A stretch of 35,468 bases of DNA. Source: an uncultured Alistipes sp. GTDB lineage: Bacteria; Bacteroidota; Bacteroidia; Bacteroidales; Rikenellaceae. The notes under the pieces are model-generated. The model was given only the letters and a program-made list of their open reading frames with translations, searched no databases and had not been told where the DNA came from. A program made the translations under genes and the position numbers. The DNA lies in contig CAUHCL010000010.1 in assembly GCA_959604655.1 (NCBI GenBank), positions 1 through 35,468 on the forward strand, in the 5' to 3' direction. Of this stretch, positions 25,646 to 33,181 are shown piece by piece. Position 1 is the first letter of the stretch. The number at the start of each line of letters is the position of its first letter.

Positions 25646-26839
25646 ATGATCGATTCCGATATCCGCACCGAAGATTACGGCCGATTCCCGTCGCCGTGCT
25701 ACATAGTCGAAGAACGTCTGCTGCGTCGCAATCTTGCGCTCATAAGCCGTGTGGCGCGCGAGAGCCGCACCGAGATCATCCTCGCTTTCAAGGCTTTCGC
25801 GCTGTGGCGCACCTTCCCCGTGTTCCGCGAATACATAAACGCCACCACGGCCAGCTCGCTCAACGAGGCGCGCCTGGCGTGCGAGGAATTCGGCAGCCGA
25901 GCACACACCTATTCGCCCGCGTACACCGACGACGAGTTCGACCATATCATGCGGTGCAGCAGCCACATAACATTCAATTCGCTCACGCAGTACGAACGTT
26001 TCTACCCGCGGGTGAAGACCTCGGGCGAGCCGATAAGCTGCGGGTTGCGCATCAACCCCGAATATTCGGAGATAGAGGTCGAGCTCTACGACCCCTGTGC
26101 CGCGGGGAGCCGCTTCGGGGTGACGGCCGACCGTCTGCCCGACCGCCTGCCCGAGGGTATAGAGGGATTCCACTGTCACTGCCACTGCGAGTCGGACAGC
26201 ACGGCGCTCGCGCATACGCTCGAACACCTCGAAGCGCGTTTCGCGCCGTGGCTCGGGCAGATAAAGTGGCTCAATCTGGGCGGCGGCCACCTCATGACCC
26301 GCAAGGGGTACGACGTCGGGCTTCTGATACGTCTGCTCAACGGTCTGCACGAGCGTTACCCGCATCTGCGGCTGATCCTCGAACCCGGGTCGGCATTCGC
26401 CTGGCAGACGGGGCCGCTGCTCTCGCAGGTGGTGGACGTGGTGGAGGATCGGGGCATACGCACCGCCATACTCAACGTCAGCTTCACATGTCACATGCCC
26501 GATTGTCTGGAGATGCCCTACCAACCCGCCGTGCGGGGCGCAGAGACGTTGCCCGCCGACATCGGCGAGGCGCGCGCGCAGGCCCGCGAGGGGCAGCATC
26601 TCTACCGTCTGGGCGGCAACAGCTGCCTGAGCGGCGACTATATGGGCACATGGGCGTTCGACCGCGAGCTGCATGCGGGCGACTACGTGGTTTTCGAGGA
26701 TATGATCCACTACACGACGGTGAAGACCTGCATGTTCAACGGCATAGCCCATCCCGCCATCGCCATGCTGCATTGCGACGGCAACGCGGAGGTGCTGCGC
26801 CGATATTCTTACGAGGATTATCGCGATAGGATGGATTAG
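25646..26839 (+). CDS. nspC: Carboxynorspermidine decarboxylase
   Basis: This 397-residue PLP enzyme of the alanine racemase/fold III type decarboxylates carboxynorspermidine or carboxyspermidine, the last step of the alternative polyamine route used by most Bacteroidetes. The PLP Lys is Lys49 in IILAFKAFALW; INATTASSLNEARLA follows. FHCHCHCESDS, WLNLGGGHLM and ILEPGSAFAWQTG form the phosphate-binding and active-site blocks, and RLGGNSCLSGDYMGTW with the catalytic Cys follows from about 325. The frame opens at 25592 inside the terminator, so Met at 25646, just after the promoter, is the start. The dehydrogenase partner is not in this window. Two other polyamine genes, aguB and aguA, lie beyond the repeat island on the other strand. 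Confidence 0.92.
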   Translation: MIDSDIRTEDYGRFPSPCYIVEERLLRRNLALISRVARESRTEIILAFKAFALWRTFPVFREYINATTASSLNEARLACEEFGSRAHTYSPAYTDDEFDHIMRCSSHITFNSLTQYERFYPRVKTSGEPISCGLRINPEYSEIEVELYDPCAAGSRFGVTADRLPDRLPEGIEGFHCHCHCESDSTALAHTLEHLEARFAPWLGQIKWLNLGGGHLMTRKGYDVGLLIRLLNGLHERYPHLRLILEPGSAFAWQTGPLLSQVVDVVEDRGIRTAILNVSFTCHMPDCLEMPYQPAVRGAETLPADIGEARAQAREGQHLYRLGGNSCLSGDYMGTWAFDRELHAGDYVVFEDMIHYTTVKTCMFNGIAHPAIAMLHCDGNAEVLRRYSYEDYRDRMD

Positions 26840-26870
26840 GTCGGTCGCCGACGGTGTGTGTATGGTATTT

Positions 26871-26917
26871 ATCTTCGGCGGCTGCGGGGGTCGCATTTTG
26901 CGCGAGCCGCCGAAGAT
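26871..26917. repeat. Repeat module M6, third copy
   Basis: ATCTTCGGCGGCT (26871-26883) pairs with AGCCGCCGAAGAT (26905-26917). The tip stem is CGCA-TTT-TGCG. It begins 32 bases past the nspC stop codon and could also serve as a weak terminator, although there is no U-tract. Confidence 0.85.
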
Positions 26918-27166
26918 AACGCCGCTTTGCGGCGCAGTTACTCGGCCCGCGCGACTCTGCGAGTCGCAGGCGTAACGCCTGTTTTATGAAAAAGATATTT
27001 CGTCATGCCACCGAACGTAAGTGAGGATTGGCATCTCAACCGATAATTATGCACCCTTTTGACGTCAAAAGGTTGCGCGAAAAACCGCCGCGGTGAAACG
27101 ATTTCGGGGTCGTCCTTGCGACTGCGCTGAATCGGATGCCTGCGGCACTTTTGAAGCAATCAAAAG

Positions 27167-27236
27167 TTCGCTTACGCAGACGTTTTCTCGCCTCGGCAAA
27201 GCTCGAACAAGTTCGGCTCTGCCCTTATCGAAAACG
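27167..27236. repeat. Palindromic 70-base insert within repeat M2
   Basis: About 70 bases separate the two halves of M2 here and are absent at 1-119 and 12281-12399. The insert contains CGTTTTC (27181-27187) paired with GAAAACG (27230-27236) and an inner CGAAC-AA-GTTCG. It is either a nested element or a segment lost from the other copies. Confidence 0.6.
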
Positions 27237-27619
27237 TTCTCCGATTCTTAACGCTCCGTCGCCGCGACCGCTCTTTGCCCGAAATCGCTTCTGCTGCGGG
27301 ATGGGCTGGCGCATGTGTATTTTGCGGCTCTTTGAGCCGCGCAGTTCGCCGCCGCCCCACCGCGGCGGACTGCTAAAGCATTCCTGCCGCCGTCGGCGAA
27401 CAGCACACCCAAAACCGAAAATGCAGTCCGTCAGGACTGCGCGGGCTGCAGCCTTCGCCCCGCGGAGGCCCGCAACTCACTTTACGTTCGAAAGCGTCCT
27501 CCGCAGGCTGCCGCCCGAAAACAGTATGTTAATTTACGTGCGTCAACCCGCCCCCCCCCCAAGCAGAAGCGATTTCGGGCGAAAGGCAGTCGCTGTGACC
27601 CGCCCCCGCCGACGGGTTG

Positions 27620-28492
27620 TCAGTCGATGAATCGGCGGGTGAGGGGCTCGAATTCGTCGATGCGGCGGTCGCGCAGGAACGGCCACCAGCGGCGCACGTT
27701 CTCGCAGCGGCACATGTCGACGTCGACCGTCATGACGCACTCGTCGCACCCCGCCTCGGCCAGCATCTCGCCCTGCGGACCCGCCACGAAACTGTGTCCC
27801 CAGAACTCTATGCCTCCCGTCGCGCCGCTCGGATCGGCCTCGCGGCCGCAGCGGTTCACCGCCACCACGGGCAGCCCGTTCGCCACGGCATGACCGCGCT
27901 GCACCGTCTGCCAGGCGCACAGCTGACGCTGTTTCTCGTCGTCGGCATCGCTGCTCTCCCAGCCTATGGCGGTGGGGTAGATCAGCAGCTCGGCACCCTG
28001 CAAGGCCATCATGCGCGCCCCCTCGGGGTACCACTGGTCCCAGCACACCTGCACCCCCAGCACTCCGACCGAGGTGCGTATGGGGCGGAATCCCAGATCG
28101 CCCGGGGTGAAATAGAACTTCTCGTAATAGGCGGGATCGTCGGGGATGTGCATCTTGCGGTAGCGGCCCGCCACCGAGCCGTCGCGCTCCAGCACCACGG
28201 CGGTGTTATGGTAGAGTCCCGCCGCACGACGCTCGAAGAGCGACGTGACCAGCACCACGCCGTTGCGGCGCGCCGCTTCGCCGTAGAACTCGGTCGAGGG
28301 GCCCGGGATCGGCTCGGCCAGATCGAAGTTGGCTGTCGACTCCGTCTGACAGAAGTAGGGCGTATTGTGAAGCTCCTGCAATACCACCAGCTCGGCGCCT
28401 TCGCCCGCGGCGGCATCTATGCGGTCGGCGAGTTTGCGTTTGTTGGATTCGATATCGGCCGATATCGACTGTTGGATGAGTGCGATTTTCAT
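27620..28492 (-). CDS. aguB: N-carbamoylputrescine amidase
   Basis: This 290-residue nitrilase-superfamily hydrolase removes the carbamoyl group from N-carbamoylputrescine to give putrescine, CO2 and ammonia. The Glu-Lys-Cys triad is visible: Glu40 in VVLQELHN, Lys113 in YRKMHIPDDP and Cys150 in VQVCWDQWYPE. NTPYFCQTE and WGHSFVAGPQGE are also typical of the plant/bacterial AguB group. It lies downstream of aguA on the same strand, 152 bases away, the gap being filled with repeat. The pairing of aguA with aguB supports the function over other nitrilase-family roles. The 3' end runs into repeat island 5; no clear terminator was found. Confidence 0.95.
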   Translation of the reverse strand: MKIALIQQSISADIESNKRKLADRIDAAAGEGAELVVLQELHNTPYFCQTESTANFDLAEPIPGPSTEFYGEAARRNGVVLVTSLFERRAAGLYHNTAVVLERDGSVAGRYRKMHIPDDPAYYEKFYFTPGDLGFRPIRTSVGVLGVQVCWDQWYPEGARMMALQGAELLIYPTAIGWESSDADDEKQRQLCAWQTVQRGHAVANGLPVVAVNRCGREADPSGATGGIEFWGHSFVAGPQGEMLAEAGCDECVMTVDVDMCRCENVRRWWPFLRDRRIDEFEPLTRRFID

Positions 28493-28522
28493 CGTATATT
28501 CTATTTATTTTTATTTCTAATA

Positions 28523-28530
28523 TAAAGTTA
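28523..28530 (-). promoter_or_regulatory. Possible aguB promoter
   Basis: TAACTTTA on minus, one mismatch from TAnnTTTG, 30 bases before the aguB ATG. It abuts the repeat hairpin at 28533-28551. It would allow aguB to be expressed apart from aguA. Confidence 0.35.
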
Positions 28531-28532
28531 TC

Positions 28533-28660
28533 GACATGGCTCTGCCATGTCGGCAGTTCGCCGCCGCCCCCACGCGGCGGACTGCTGAAGCATTCCTCCG
28601 CCGTCGGCGAACAGCCTGTTTATCCTCGGCGGCTGCGGGGCGGATTACTGCGCGAGCCTC
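28533..28660. repeat. Intergenic repeat island 6 between aguB and aguA
   Basis: GACATGGC-TCT-GCCATGTC (28533-28551) is a perfect 8-bp hairpin in the place where other M4 copies carry GGTTC or GGCTC stems. M4 follows in inverted orientation (28551-28617). At 28620-28660 CTCGGCGGCTGCGGGG, then TGCGCGAGCC, matches one arm and most of the tip of M6; this part runs into the aguA stop codon and last codons. Confidence 0.7.
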
Positions 28661-29757
28661 ACCCCTTCGGGATACTGCATGGTCACGCAGTGCAGCGATC
28701 CGTGCCAGCGTATGAGCACGCGGCAGTCGACGGGCACGATCTCGCGGTCGGGGAAGGCTTCGGCCAGCACCTCGGCGGCGCGGCGGTCGTTGTCGGGCTG
28801 TCCGTACGAGGGCATCAGCACCGCGCCGTTCATGACGAGGAAATTGGCGTAGGTGGCGGGCAGACGCTCGCCGTCGCACCGCACCTGGTCGGCCATGGGC
28901 AGCGGCAGCAGACGGTAGGGCCGCCCGTCGGCCGTGCGGAAAGCGCGCAATTCGCGTTCCATGGCCTCCAGCTCGGCGTGGTGCTCGTCTGTGCTATCGT
29001 CGCAGCGCACATATACTATGGTGTCGTCGGGACACAGACGCGCCAGCGTGTCGATATGGCCGTCGGTGTCGTCGCCCGCGAGATATCCGTGGTCGAGCCG
29101 CAACACCCGCTCGGCACCTAACTTTCGGCGCAGCATGTCGTCGGCCTCGTCGGCGTCGGCATAGTCGTTGCGCCCCTCTGAGAGCAGGCACGACGAGGTG
29201 GTGAGCAGCGTGCCACGCCCGTCGGACTCCACCGAGCCGCCCTCCAGAATCGTGTCGTTGTCGTCGACGTAGACCGCCGAGCCGCGGTCTATCGCCCCCG
29301 CGTATAGGGCGGCGTTTATCCTGTCGTCCCTCTCCGCGGCGAATTTGCCGCCCCAGCCGTTGAAACGGAAGTCGTGCAGGGCAAGGCCGCCGCTACGATC
29401 CTCGCATGTGAGGAAAGCGTGGTCGCGCGCCCAGGTGTCGTCGGTCGGGCATTCGAATATCGTGATGCGGAACCCGCCCGCCGCGCGGACGGCGAATACT
29501 CCCTCCCGCACTTCGGCGGCGCTTTCGGCCGTTATGCCCGCCGCGCGAAGCTCCTCGGACACGGCCCGCGGCTCGGGGGTCACGACGAGCAGATCCTCGC
29601 GCCGCGCCACCTCGCGGGCAATGGCTGCGAAGCACGCCTTAGCCTCGTCGAGGCACGACGCCCAGTCGGTGGCGGCATGGGGCCACGTGAGCTGCACGAA
29701 GCTCTGCGCCTCCCACTCGGCAGGCAGTCTGAAATATGTTTCGGACGATACGTTCAT
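28645..29757 (-). CDS. aguA: Agmatine deiminase
   Basis: This 370-residue enzyme hydrolyses agmatine to N-carbamoylputrescine and ammonia, feeding AguB. It has the penta-fold of guanidine-modifying enzymes: TWARDHAFLTCE near residue 104, DNDTILEGGSVESDGRGTLL, the DDTDGHIDTLARL His-Asp block, and the nucleophile Cys357 in HGSLHCVTMQYP. The frame stays open upstream through the GH5 gene on the opposite strand, but Met at 29757 starts the conserved FRLPAEWEAQSFVQLTWP. The final RLAQ and stop codon coincide with an M6 repeat remnant, so the C-terminus may have been set by the repeat. It is divergent from the GH5 lipoprotein gene, 99 bases away. Confidence 0.95.
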   Translation of the reverse strand: MNVSSETYFRLPAEWEAQSFVQLTWPHAATDWASCLDEAKACFAAIAREVARREDLLVVTPEPRAVSEELRAAGITAESAAEVREGVFAVRAAGGFRITIFECPTDDTWARDHAFLTCEDRSGGLALHDFRFNGWGGKFAAERDDRINAALYAGAIDRGSAVYVDDNDTILEGGSVESDGRGTLLTTSSCLLSEGRNDYADADEADDMLRRKLGAERVLRLDHGYLAGDDTDGHIDTLARLCPDDTIVYVRCDDSTDEHHAELEAMERELRAFRTADGRPYRLLPLPMADQVRCDGERLPATYANFLVMNGAVLMPSYGQPDNDRRAAEVLAEAFPDREIVPVDCRVLIRWHGSLHCVTMQYPEGVRLAQ

Positions 29758-29819
29758 CTTATTTCGGTTTGAGAACGTAAAGATATGCAATTTCGGCGGT
29801 TCGATCCGCGATTTTTTCG

Positions 29820-29827
29820 TATTTTTG
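29820..29827 (+). promoter_or_regulatory. Putative promoter of the GH5 gene
   Basis: TATTTTTG matches TAnnTTTG and lies 29 bases before the ATG at 29857. On the other strand of the same 99-base gap TATCTTTA, one mismatch from consensus, may serve aguA. Confidence 0.5.
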
Positions 29828-29856
29828 AGACATACACACCAACACACTGCTTTACC

Positions 29857-31095
29857 ATGAAAAAAATCCTCATCACGATCTGCGCCGCGGCGGCTATGCT
29901 GGCCGCAGGCTGCGGTAAGAATGCCGCGGGCGACGGCTTCATACGTATCGACGGCACCGACCTCGTAGGTCCCGACGGCGAGAAGTTCCTTATCCGAGGC
30001 ACCAACCTCGGCAACTGGCTCAACCCCGAGGGCTACATGTTCGGATTCTCGAAGACCAACTCGCCCTCGAACATCGATCTCATGCTGCGCCAGCTGGCGG
30101 GTCCCGACTACGCCGCCGAGTTCTGGGCCCGATTCAAGGACAACTACATCACCCGCGCCGACATCGATTTCATCGCCTCGACGGGTGCCAACACCATCCG
30201 CCTGCCGTTCCACTACCGTCTTTTCACCAACGAGGACTACATGGGTCTGACCTCGGCGCAGGACGGCTTCGAGCGTATCGACACCCTCGTGGAGTGGTGC
30301 CGCGAGGCGGGGCTGCGATTGATTCTCGACATGCACGACGCCCCGGGCGGACAGACGGGCGACAACATAGACGACAGCTACGGCTATCCGTGGCTCTTCG
30401 AGAGCGAGGCGAGCCAAAAGCTCTTCTGCGACATATGGCGGCGCATAGCCGACCGCTACAAGGACGAGCCCGTGATTCTGGGATACGATCTTCTCAACGA
30501 ACCGATAGCCCCCTATTTCGACAACATGGAGCAGATCAACTCGCGTCTGGCCGCCATCTACAAGATGGGATTCGAGGCCGTGCGCGAGGCGGATCAGAAC
30601 CATATCGTCATGCTCGGCGGCGCGCAGTGGAACGGCAATTTCCGCCCGCTGGAGAATACCGTTTTCGACGACAAGGTGATGTACACCTGCCACCGCTACG
30701 GCGGCGACCCGACTCCCGAGGCCATCCGCGGGTTCATCGAGTTCCGCGACCGCACGGGAGTGCCCATGTACATGGGCGAGATAGGCCACAACTCCCACGA
30801 GTGGCACTCGGCGTTCTGCAAGACCATGGAGGATAACAATATAGGATGGACGTTCTGGCCCTACAAGAAGATGGGCGGCTCGTCGTTCACCTCGGTCGAG
30901 GCTCCCGAAGGCTGGCGCGAGACGATAGTGGCTTTCGCCGAGGCTCCGCGCGGCACCTACAACGAAGTGCGTGCGGCGCGTCCCGACAGGGCCGAGGCCC
31001 GACGCATCCTCGATCGGTTCCTCGAAAACTGCCGATTCGAAAACAACAAAGTGGAGACGGGCTACATCGAGTCGCTGGGCCTGAAGGCGCAATGA
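29857..31095 (+). CDS. GH5-family lipoprotein (cellulase/glucanase type)
   Basis: This 412-residue lipoprotein is a glycoside hydrolase of the GH5 type. The signal peptide MKKILITICAAAAMLAAGC ends in lipobox Cys19. The (beta/alpha)8 domain carries RGTNLGNWL (47-55), ANTIRLPFHY, LRLILDMHDAPGG, the acid/base Glu215 in YDLLNEPIAPY and the nucleophile Glu308 in MYMGEIGHN, followed by WTFWPYKK. All catalytic residues are present. GH5 members act on beta-glucans, mannans and related glycans; the subfamily cannot be told by eye. It is not beside SusC/SusD genes, so it is not in a classical polysaccharide utilisation locus. It starts 24 codons inside a longer frame; the signal peptide fixes the start. 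The gene ends in a shared terminator. Confidence 0.9.
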   Translation: MKKILITICAAAAMLAAGCGKNAAGDGFIRIDGTDLVGPDGEKFLIRGTNLGNWLNPEGYMFGFSKTNSPSNIDLMLRQLAGPDYAAEFWARFKDNYITRADIDFIASTGANTIRLPFHYRLFTNEDYMGLTSAQDGFERIDTLVEWCREAGLRLILDMHDAPGGQTGDNIDDSYGYPWLFESEASQKLFCDIWRRIADRYKDEPVILGYDLLNEPIAPYFDNMEQINSRLAAIYKMGFEAVREADQNHIVMLGGAQWNGNFRPLENTVFDDKVMYTCHRYGGDPTPEAIRGFIEFRDRTGVPMYMGEIGHNSHEWHSAFCKTMEDNNIGWTFWPYKKMGGSSFTSVEAPEGWRETIVAFAEAPRGTYNEVRAARPDRAEARRILDRFLENCRFENNKVETGYIESLGLKAQ

Positions 31096-31099
31096 CATG

Positions 31100-31135
31100 A
31101 AAACGCGGGATGCCCGATCGGGCACCCCGCGTTTT
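31100..31135. terminator. Bidirectional terminator between the GH5 and response regulator genes
   Basis: AAAACGCGGG (31100-31109) pairs with CCCGCGTTTT (31126-31135), with an inner TGCCCGATCGGGCA palindrome. A-runs and T-runs on both flanks let it work for both convergent genes. Confidence 0.9.
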
Positions 31136-31136
31136 C

Positions 31137-31823
31137 TTAACGGCATCGCAGCTTGTAGCCCACGCCGCGTATGCTGACTATCTCCACCGAAGGGTCGGCC
31201 GCGAGCCTGCGCCGCAGACGTGACACGAAGACGTTGAGGCTGCGCAGATTGAAGAAGCTGTCGTCGCCCCACAGCTCGCGCAGCATGCCCGCCGCCTCGA
31301 CCGTCTCGCCCTTGCGGCGGCACAGCCGTGCCAGCACCTCCGACTCGCGCGCCGACAGCGTAGCGCACTCCCCGTCGAGGCAGAGCCGTCCCGTCTCGGC
31401 GTCGAACACGTAGCGTCCTATCTCGTAGCGCGGCTCTGCCGCGGCGGCACCCGTCACGCGCCCGACCAGCGCGCGCACCCGCACTATCAGCTCGTCGATG
31501 GCGAAGGGCTTGCGCAGGAAGTCGTTGCCGCCCGATTCGAATCCGCGTACCACGTCCTCGGTGGCCGAACGTGCCGTGAGGAACAGTACGGGGGCACGGC
31601 AGCCCTCGCTGCGCAGCGTGCGCACCAGCGTGTAGCCGTCCATGCGCGGCATCATCACGTCGGTCACCACGGCGTCGAACCGCTCGCGGCGGCAAATCTC
31701 CAGCGCCTCGGCTCCGTCATGGGCCAGCCGCACGTCGAAATCGCGGTCGGAGAGCGTGTCGGCCAGGATCTCGGCCAGCATGCGCTCGTCCTCCACCATC
31801 AAAAGTCTTATCTTATCGGCCAT
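31137..31823 (-). CDS. OmpR-family response regulator (RprY-like)
   Basis: This 228-residue regulator has a receiver domain (about 5-118) with acidic pocket Glu11/Asp12, phospho-acceptor Asp55 in VVTDVMMPRMDGY and Lys105 in FLRKPFAIDE. A winged-helix DNA-binding domain follows (about 132-226), with LSARESEVLARLCRRKGE and NVFVSRLRRRLA and ending VSIRGVGYKLRCR. The layout resembles RprY of Bacteroides. Its start overlaps the end of the kinase gene by 11 bases, so the two are translationally coupled. It represses or activates unknown genes; the divergent plug-like gene and the kinase promoter are close at hand. It ends at the shared terminator. Confidence 0.94.
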   Translation of the reverse strand: MADKIRLLMVEDERMLAEILADTLSDRDFDVRLAHDGAEALEICRRERFDAVVTDVMMPRMDGYTLVRTLRSEGCRAPVLFLTARSATEDVVRGFESGGNDFLRKPFAIDELIVRVRALVGRVTGAAAAEPRYEIGRYVFDAETGRLCLDGECATLSARESEVLARLCRRKGETVEAAGMLRELWGDDSFFNLRSLNVFVSRLRRRLAADPSVEIVSIRGVGYKLRCR

Positions 31824-33036
31824 CGTCGGGCAGTGTTATCGTTATGGTCGTTCCCTCGCCTCTGCGGCTGCTCGCGGCGATGCGGCCGCCGTGACGCTCC
31901 GCTATGCGGCGCGCGTAATAGAGTCCGAGTCCGTAGCCCCGCACCTCCTGCACGTCGCCCGTGGGGATGCGGTAGAATTTGTCGAATATGTGCTTCATGT
32001 GGCGCGGGTCCATTCCCAGGCCGTCGTCCGCCACGCTTATCGCGATCCCGCGGGCCGTCCGCCGCGCCGTGATCGCTATCCGCACCCGTTCGCCCGAATA
32101 TTTGAGCGAGTTGTCGACCACGGTGGCTACGATGTTCGCCAGATGGAACTTGTCGGCCCTCACGCACAGATCGTCGGGACAGTCGACCGTGACGTCGGCG
32201 CGCTTGCCTGCCGCGCCGCACTTTGCCGCCGCGCCGTCGAGCAGGGGCCGCAGCGCGAATGTCGTCATGCAGAGCCGCAGAGGCCCCTCCTCGGCCACCG
32301 ATGCCGACAGTATGTGTTCCACCATCGACGAGAGCTGCGCGAGCTGCACGCTCACCATCTCGGTGTAGCGCTCGCGTCGGGCGCGGTCGGCGTCGGCCGA
32401 GAAGTTGCGCAGCGCGTCGCAGGCGGCGCAGGCAACGGCGATGGGTGTCTTCAGTTCGTGGGTTATGTTGTGCGTCAGATCGCGGCGCATCTCGTCGAGA
32501 CTCTTCTGTCGGAACATGATCCGCAGCAGACAGACGAACGTGGCCACCAGCAGCGCCACTATCGCCGCCGCCGAGAGCAGCACGCTCCGCATGTCGCCCA
32601 GCAGGCGTCGGTAGGGCATCTCGACCTGGACCCGCAGCGCGAAGTCGCCCTCGTCGTCGATCTCTATCTCGGCCGTCACGGGGTTCTTCGGCACGGCCGC
32701 GTTCTCGCTGCTCATGAGCACCGTGCCGCCGTGCGTGCGGTCCATCACCTCGGCCGTGTGGGGTTGCAGCGCATCCTGCTCCAGCAGGTCGGCCGAGAAG
32801 TAGAGCTCGAAATCGTCGAGGTCGACGTTTATCACCCCCTCCGTGCCGCTTCCCGCGACGTCGGAGGCGCGGAAAGCCTTGTAGACGCTCTTGTAGGCAG
32901 CCGACCACACCCGACGCTCGAACCCCTCCGTCGCGTCGCGCCACAGCTGCCACACGAAAAAGCACTGCACGGCAACCAGCAGCGTCAGCGACACGGCCAC
33001 GGCTATCGATATGTAGCGGAAGGTATTGCTGTTCAT
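31813..33036 (-). CDS. Sensor histidine kinase (RprX-like)
   Basis: This 407-residue inner-membrane sensor kinase has two transmembrane helices (8-29 and 151-171) around a periplasmic domain of about 120 residues with no named fold. The dimerisation/phosphotransfer domain has His193 in THNITHELKTPIAVA. The ATP-binding domain shows the N box VVDNSLKYSGE, G1 VADDGLGMD, F box DKFYRIP and G2 GYGLGLYYARRIAERHGG. All catalytic elements are present. The frame opens at 33054, but a TATCTTTG -7 box lies at 33056-33063, so the Met at 33036 is the likely start. It is the first gene of a two-gene operon with the response regulator and diverges from the plug-like protein gene. Confidence 0.94.
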   Translation of the reverse strand: MNSNTFRYISIAVAVSLTLLVAVQCFFVWQLWRDATEGFERRVWSAAYKSVYKAFRASDVAGSGTEGVINVDLDDFELYFSADLLEQDALQPHTAEVMDRTHGGTVLMSSENAAVPKNPVTAEIEIDDEGDFALRVQVEMPYRRLLGDMRSVLLSAAAIVALLVATFVCLLRIMFRQKSLDEMRRDLTHNITHELKTPIAVACAACDALRNFSADADRARRERYTEMVSVQLAQLSSMVEHILSASVAEEGPLRLCMTTFALRPLLDGAAAKCGAAGKRADVTVDCPDDLCVRADKFHLANIVATVVDNSLKYSGERVRIAITARRTARGIAISVADDGLGMDPRHMKHIFDKFYRIPTGDVQEVRGYGLGLYYARRIAERHGGRIAASSRRGEGTTITITLPDDGR

Positions 33037-33055
33037 TTTCGTAGGTTCTCCCATG

Positions 33056-33063
33056 CAAAGATA
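33056..33063 (-). promoter_or_regulatory. Putative promoter of the two-component operon
   Basis: TATCTTTG on minus matches TAnnTTTG exactly. Transcription would begin near 33050, downstream of the ATG at 33054, which decides for the start at 33036. Confidence 0.55.
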
Positions 33064-33147
33064 GCGGTTTTGCGCTCCTTTGCGCCGACATTAACATTTC
33101 TTAACAAAATTTGTCCGTTCTTCGGCGCCGCGGATTCCGTAACGCGT

Positions 33148-33155
33148 TATTTTTG
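33148..33155 (+). promoter_or_regulatory. Putative promoter of the plug-like protein gene
   Basis: TATTTTTG matches TAnnTTTG and lies 27 bases before the ATG at 33182. It diverges from the kinase promoter, with about 85 bases between the two boxes. Confidence 0.5.
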
Positions 33156-33181
33156 CATCGAAGACGAAAATCGGAAATGTC

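Larger units (their letters stand above)
26871..27600. repeat. Intergenic repeat island 5
   Basis: The gene-free stretch 26840-27619 is nearly all repeat. M6 (26871-26917) is followed by hairpins GCGACTC-TGC-GAGTCGC (26951-26967) and AGGCG-TAA-CGCCT (26968-26980). A truncated M1 lies at 27001-27048 and the perfect palindrome CCTTTTGACGTCAAAAGG at 27055-27072. M2 is inverted (27081-27260) and split by about 70 extra bases. M4 is inverted (27281-27405) with hairpin GCGGCTC-TTT-GAGCCGC (27324-27340). M5 lies at 27421-27512, entered by GCAGTCC-GTCA-GGACTGC (27423-27440). A run of ten C lies at 27551-27560. Confidence 0.82.

Noticed and set aside
29758..31695. Upstream extension of aguA to about 1016 codons
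   Set aside because: It is antisense to the GH5 and response regulator region. The agmatine deiminase domain begins at the Met at 29757.
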